This document shows positions 44,008-47,534 of a DNA stretch of 47,534 nt, piece after piece. A program made the translations under genes and the position numbers. A model generated the notes under the pieces. The model worked only from the letters and a program-made list of their open reading frames with translations. It had not been told where the DNA came from and made no database searches. Every line of letters begins with the position of its first letter. The first letter of the stretch is position 1. The stretch comes from Fragilaria crotonensis (Eukaryota > Bacillariophyta > Fragilariophyceae > Fragilariales > Fragilariaceae), in NCBI GenBank assembly GCA_022925895.1, contig JAKSYS010000498.1, forward strand, positions 1 to 47,534, given 5' to 3'.

Positions 44008-44939
44008 GACAACTCATCGACATATAGCACACAAAACTCATGTGCAGAAGTTACTCCATCAAGATATCGGCAGTCATGATCAGCACATATTAGCTGTCAC
44101 AAAGAATTGGCTCTCAGCCAATGCTTCCATTTTCCTTGAAAGCTACCGGAGGATTGTGCAGCGCGCTCTGAGTGGTATGCAGTCCATTTGAGATCATAAG
44201 TTTGACATTGGTTAATTGGCCACTAGACCTCCCAGTGTAGTAGAGCCCATCTGTGTGAGTCAAATGCCCCTTTGTCATGGGCATAGGGGCAGCGCGTAAA
44301 ATAGGTTTGGTTTTTTTTGCTGGCATGGATTGGGAAAGGAAGTGGCATCAGTAGTTTTGTAATCATCGGGATCCCCTCCACCTTTTTTATGCTTTGCTCC
44401 ATATTAGAATACACGTGAATGAATTGTTTGTTGGCTGTTTTCCCTGGACAGGGGGGATGAATTTACACCTCATCTACAACAACTGCTGGTTTGTGAAACA
44501 TTTTGCGGGTTTAAATAAGAATGATCTTGCGACTGGCTTGTGTGTATACAACTCTTGAGCATGCAAACAGACAACTGACAAACAGAACCTATACCGGTAG
44601 ATCAACCTGGTTTGATTCACTCAAATCAATGAGAATCTCTCGCAGGTGACCGAATAAAGATTCTGAAGGTCAGATTGCCTTACATGCTCAATAGAAGCAC
44701 ACAAGCAGAAGAAGCACATATTCCATCAAAACACAACAAAATGAGGCACTCAACACTCATCGTCACAAGCAGCCGCCTAAAGAAAAAGTAGAACAAAGGG
44801 ACAATGTGAGATTGAAAGCAAAACAACAACAACAAGAAACAATACAGCAATGAAGCAGCAGCATACTGCTGCCACAGGCAGGACAAGTAACATGACGTAT
44901 CTTTGTCTTCAACTGGACAGGAACATCAGCAGCTGCTGT

Positions 44940-46580
44940 ACAGTACCGGTGTCCAGTGCCATTGCCACAGTACTGTACAATGCAGCAGTGTCATAGTGGA
45001 GTTGTAGAGGGGAGATCAGTAGAAGTACTACTGGTCTACCGTAGCCTCCAGGCTAGTACTCCATATACTGCAGTCCATTGTCTTGAGTACTTTAGGTAAC
45101 ACAGTACTGTAGGTAACACAGTACTGTACAATGCAGCAGTATCACAGTGGAGTAGTGTACTGGAGTACCAGGTACTGGAGTACATCAGTGGTAGTACTGG
45201 TTCACCGTAGCCTCAAAGATACTCCGAGTACTCCAAGTACTACTGCGGTGTACATAGGACGAGGCAGTACCGGTACCCACACAACAGGAGCACCTCAAAA
45301 ACTCATCATGAGTGTTGATTGATTGAAATCAATCAACACTCAAACAAACATCAAGAACAACTCACCAACAAGGAGAGCAAAGTGTGCTTGGTGGGAAGAG
45401 GAAGAAGGGGCGAAGGTGCCGATGAAGAATGGACTGATATTCAATGTGGGGTGACAGCAAGTGGTGGAGTTCACAAAACAACGAACGAAATGATGTGATA
45501 CTTCCCACAAAAATTCACAGGTAGGGTTCTACGAAACGCAATACCATGGCTGCATAAGTTTTTTGCATTCGTAGCCAGTAGAAATGTACAGCATGCACTG
45601 GTATTGGTGCCGAAAGAATAAATCAGTATGTACGACATATTCCACCTACCACGTATACAATACCTTTTCTACCGTAAGATCTATGTCATATCATGTTCTC
45701 GCTACGAATAAACCAGAAGTACTCGTAGTACGGAATGCCATTCTACGGATCGCTCTCGCATGCGTAAGAAGGGTACGGAGTACAAGTACCAGGTATCAGG
45801 TATGAATATAAGATGCGCACACATAGGCGTCATTTGTCATACGTCATACGTGTAGCTACAGTACGCAATACTCCACCGTACCATTTAAATGAAGCACCGT
45901 ACCAGTACGTCGTACGATTCCGTAAATAAACAGTACTCCACACCATGAACCGCGCCCCGCGCCATATCATTCCGTTCACCACCGTACCATACGCATACTG
46001 CACCATAGACAGTACACTACACAAGAACTGTATTTCACGATATTGTACTCCGAGATTCCGAGTACTTGTACATACACCATAAACACTGACCGTATTGCAC
46101 CAAAAACGATACTACACGAGTCTACTCCAGTACTCCGTACCACAAACAATACAGAACGCACAACATCGTACGGTACCATAAACCATACCACGAGGTAGTA
46201 CGCCACTACGCCACTACGCCACTAAATGCTGATACACAAAGCCATGCAGCACACCATACGATACACCACAACGCCTGGTGCCATACACAACAAGCATACA
46301 CATACAAACAATACTCGCCACTCGACACCATCCTCCATATTCCGGAGTTCGGTACTGTACTCTGTACTCTGTCTGTACTCTGTACTCTGCATACCATACA
46401 TAACAAAGCATGGGCTTGTAAACAATAGAACACCGATTACTGTACCGAATACCGTAAGCCAGAAACTGTAAAAAGCTATGGTACTGTACTCATATACTGT
46501 ATGGCGCACCCAAGCAACACTCCATGCACAATACACAATCTACGATACACCAAGCTCCAGTACATCGTAAACAGCACGTA
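44940..46580. repeat. GTAC-rich low-complexity tract
   Basis: GTAC is strongly over-represented: 12 occurrences in 45121-45280 alone. Local duplications include CAGTACTGTACAATGCAGCAGT at about 44970 and 45119. (CGCCACTA)3 is at 46201-46224 and (TGTACTC)n at about 46353-46390. No gene is supported in this stretch. Confidence 0.7.
45310..45341. repeat. Perfect 14-bp-stem hairpin
   Basis: GAGTGTTGATTGAT, loop TGAA, then the exact complement. It lies in E2 at the right edge of the densest GTAC tract. Confidence 0.9.
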
Positions 46581-46835
46581 CAGTACCAGCATTTTTTTTG
46601 ATGTCGAAATAATGAAAAAAAAAGCTCAGGAATAATACTGCAGTAGTTCAGGAGTGAAAAATTTTCTTCATAAAAATGAGGAAAGTGCAAACTTCCAAAT
46701 CCTGAACTAAACAAATAAACCTGAACAAAACTTCAGGAATCCTGAACCAAATTTGGGTATCCTGAAATTTTTCCAGTACATATGAGAAAAAATTCTTGTA
46801 TCAACTATGGTACTTAGTTTTGGCACCCTTAGATG

Positions 46836-47301
46836 TATGGTCCGATTGTGGACCTTCGAAGTAAGATAGAGTACCTTGACGACTCATAGCGTTACGAGTT
46901 CGAGGGCAACCAAACATATAATCGATTCTCCTATTTGCAGACCCAATGAAAGTTGACGGTGCAGGAGTCAGCCGATGTAGGTCTTCAAGGTCCTGGGACA
47001 TTAGCATGTTTTCGAGTCGGTGATCTCTCTCAAGAACTGCGTTCGAGTCCATCATAAGCAGTGTCACAATAACGTATGCATACTGGTTGTGATGCCATTC
47101 AACACGCCATTCAATTATTGGTGTATGGTGTATGCATATGGAGTATGGAGTATGAGTACAACGTAGTATGGATTTTCCTTCCTGCATAGCCCGAGTCCAC
47201 GAAAATAGTGCCGATGTCGCGAATCTGACGGAATCTTGATCATGGCAGGCATACATGGCATATGTAATGAATGGTCCCCATGACGATGAGGCCTCCAACA
47301 A
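46836..47301 (-). pseudogene. Endonuclease/exonuclease/phosphatase (APE-like) domain fragment
   Basis: The C-terminal half of an AP-endonuclease-type domain, as in non-LTR retrotransposons. Visible are LLMMDSNAVL (catalytic D85-x-N87), STFIGSANRRIDYMFGC with the conserved R-x-D, and GPQSDH (153-155) with the catalytic Asp-His. The frame is cut by E2 right after SDH, where family members normally continue with a hydrophobic strand. The N-terminal catalytic residues are missing: the region upstream of residue ~70 is out of frame or diverged. It differs in base composition from the GC-rich retroelement, so it probably comes from another element. Confidence 0.7.
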
Positions 47302-47534
47302 ACAGGCCCCATGCTACAAGTACTCCACGACAGAAACGAAAATTACCTTTCATCCTTGTTCTCATTGTCATCTCACTGCTTGGTGTGGCATGGCCTCTGA
47401 GCTATCCTATAGGTATCTGTATCGCGATGGATTTACGACATGGATCCGATCCCTGTCACTAGACGTGATCATGCAATACCGAACAACCTCATCTTCACTT
47501 ACAGCATCAATCTATTGACCGTTTGGATCAAGAT
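47302..47534. other. Right edge of window
   Basis: No supportable gene. The upstream part of the endonuclease domain should lie here on the minus strand, but no clear motif is read. Confidence 0.3.

Larger units (their letters stand above)
41119..46835. mobile_element. Element E2: 5,717-bp AT-rich TIR element related to E1
   Basis: Inverted ends begin CATCTAAGAGTGCCAAAAC (41119) and CATCTAAGGGTGCCAAAAC (complement, ending 46835), matching at 22 of 24 positions. The first 13 bases are those of E1. Subterminal TTCCTGAAC-type repeats lie at 41275, 41299, 41343, 41409, 41477, 41540 on the left, and at 46625-46765 on the right in both directions, including TTCAGGAATCCTGAA at 46732-46746. No flanking duplication is seen (CG left, TA right), so the present flanks may come from recombination between two copies. 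No transposase recognised. Confidence 0.62.

Noticed and set aside
37250-44652. GGTCACCTGCGAGAG shared in inverted orientation by E1 and E2
   Set aside because: A single 15-mer match with unrelated flanks could be chance in sequences this long.

Overview
The window reads as nuclear DNA of a stramenopile, most likely a pennate diatom. The supporting signs are low gene density in AT-rich DNA, a short GT-AG intron, a Ty1/copia fragment of the kind common in diatoms, and many degraded transposons. I cannot name the species. I saw no tRNA, rRNA or CRISPR array.

Layout. 0.5-3.9 kb holds a decayed CMC/Plavaka-like DNA transposase (minus strand) with a cluster of ~20-bp dyad repeats beyond its 3' end. 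4.3-5.25 kb is the 3' part of a copia polyprotein. 5.7-6.9 kb is a SAM methyltransferase with one frame break. 6.9-10.3 kb is almost empty. 10.3-12.0 kb and 18.9-20.5 kb are two copies of a membrane-anchored, putative nucleotide-sugar glycosyltransferase gene. A 5,572-bp hAT-type element (16-bp terminal inverted repeats, 8-bp target duplication) sits between them. It contains the remnant of a BED-finger transposase, TATGCATA-rich subterminal repeats and a large internal inverted repeat. 20.8-21.4 kb is an intact protein with three kinds of zinc finger. 22.1-24.8 kb is a pogo-like DDD transposase. 25.2-27.0 kb is a cationic amino-acid transporter with six small indels. 27.7-28.9 kb is an intact two-exon gene with two bZIP domains. 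30.1-31.4 kb is an intact TPR protein.

From 31.8 kb to the right end lies a nested mobile region. A GC-rich non-LTR retrotransposon reverse transcriptase with a C-terminal restriction-like endonuclease (minus strand) is split by a 5,420-bp AT-rich element (E1, 34869-40288). E1 ends in CATCTAAGGGTGC inverted repeats and is flanked by a 2-bp CA duplication. Removing E1 and one CA restores one open frame. A second element, E2 (41119-46835), has related ends, shares the TTCCTGAAC subterminal repeats, and abuts an endonuclease/exonuclease/phosphatase-domain fragment. No transposase for E1 or E2 was recognised. They are the best candidates here for something undescribed.

How the parts relate. There is no operon-like logic. 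Four genes look cellular and informative: the double bZIP, the triple zinc-finger protein, the TPR protein and the transporter. Single-base indels break nearly every repeated or transposon gene and two other genes, while three genes are perfectly open. This pattern could be real decay or residual long-read assembly error, so 'pseudogene' calls for the methyltransferase, transporter and glycosyltransferase copies are provisional.
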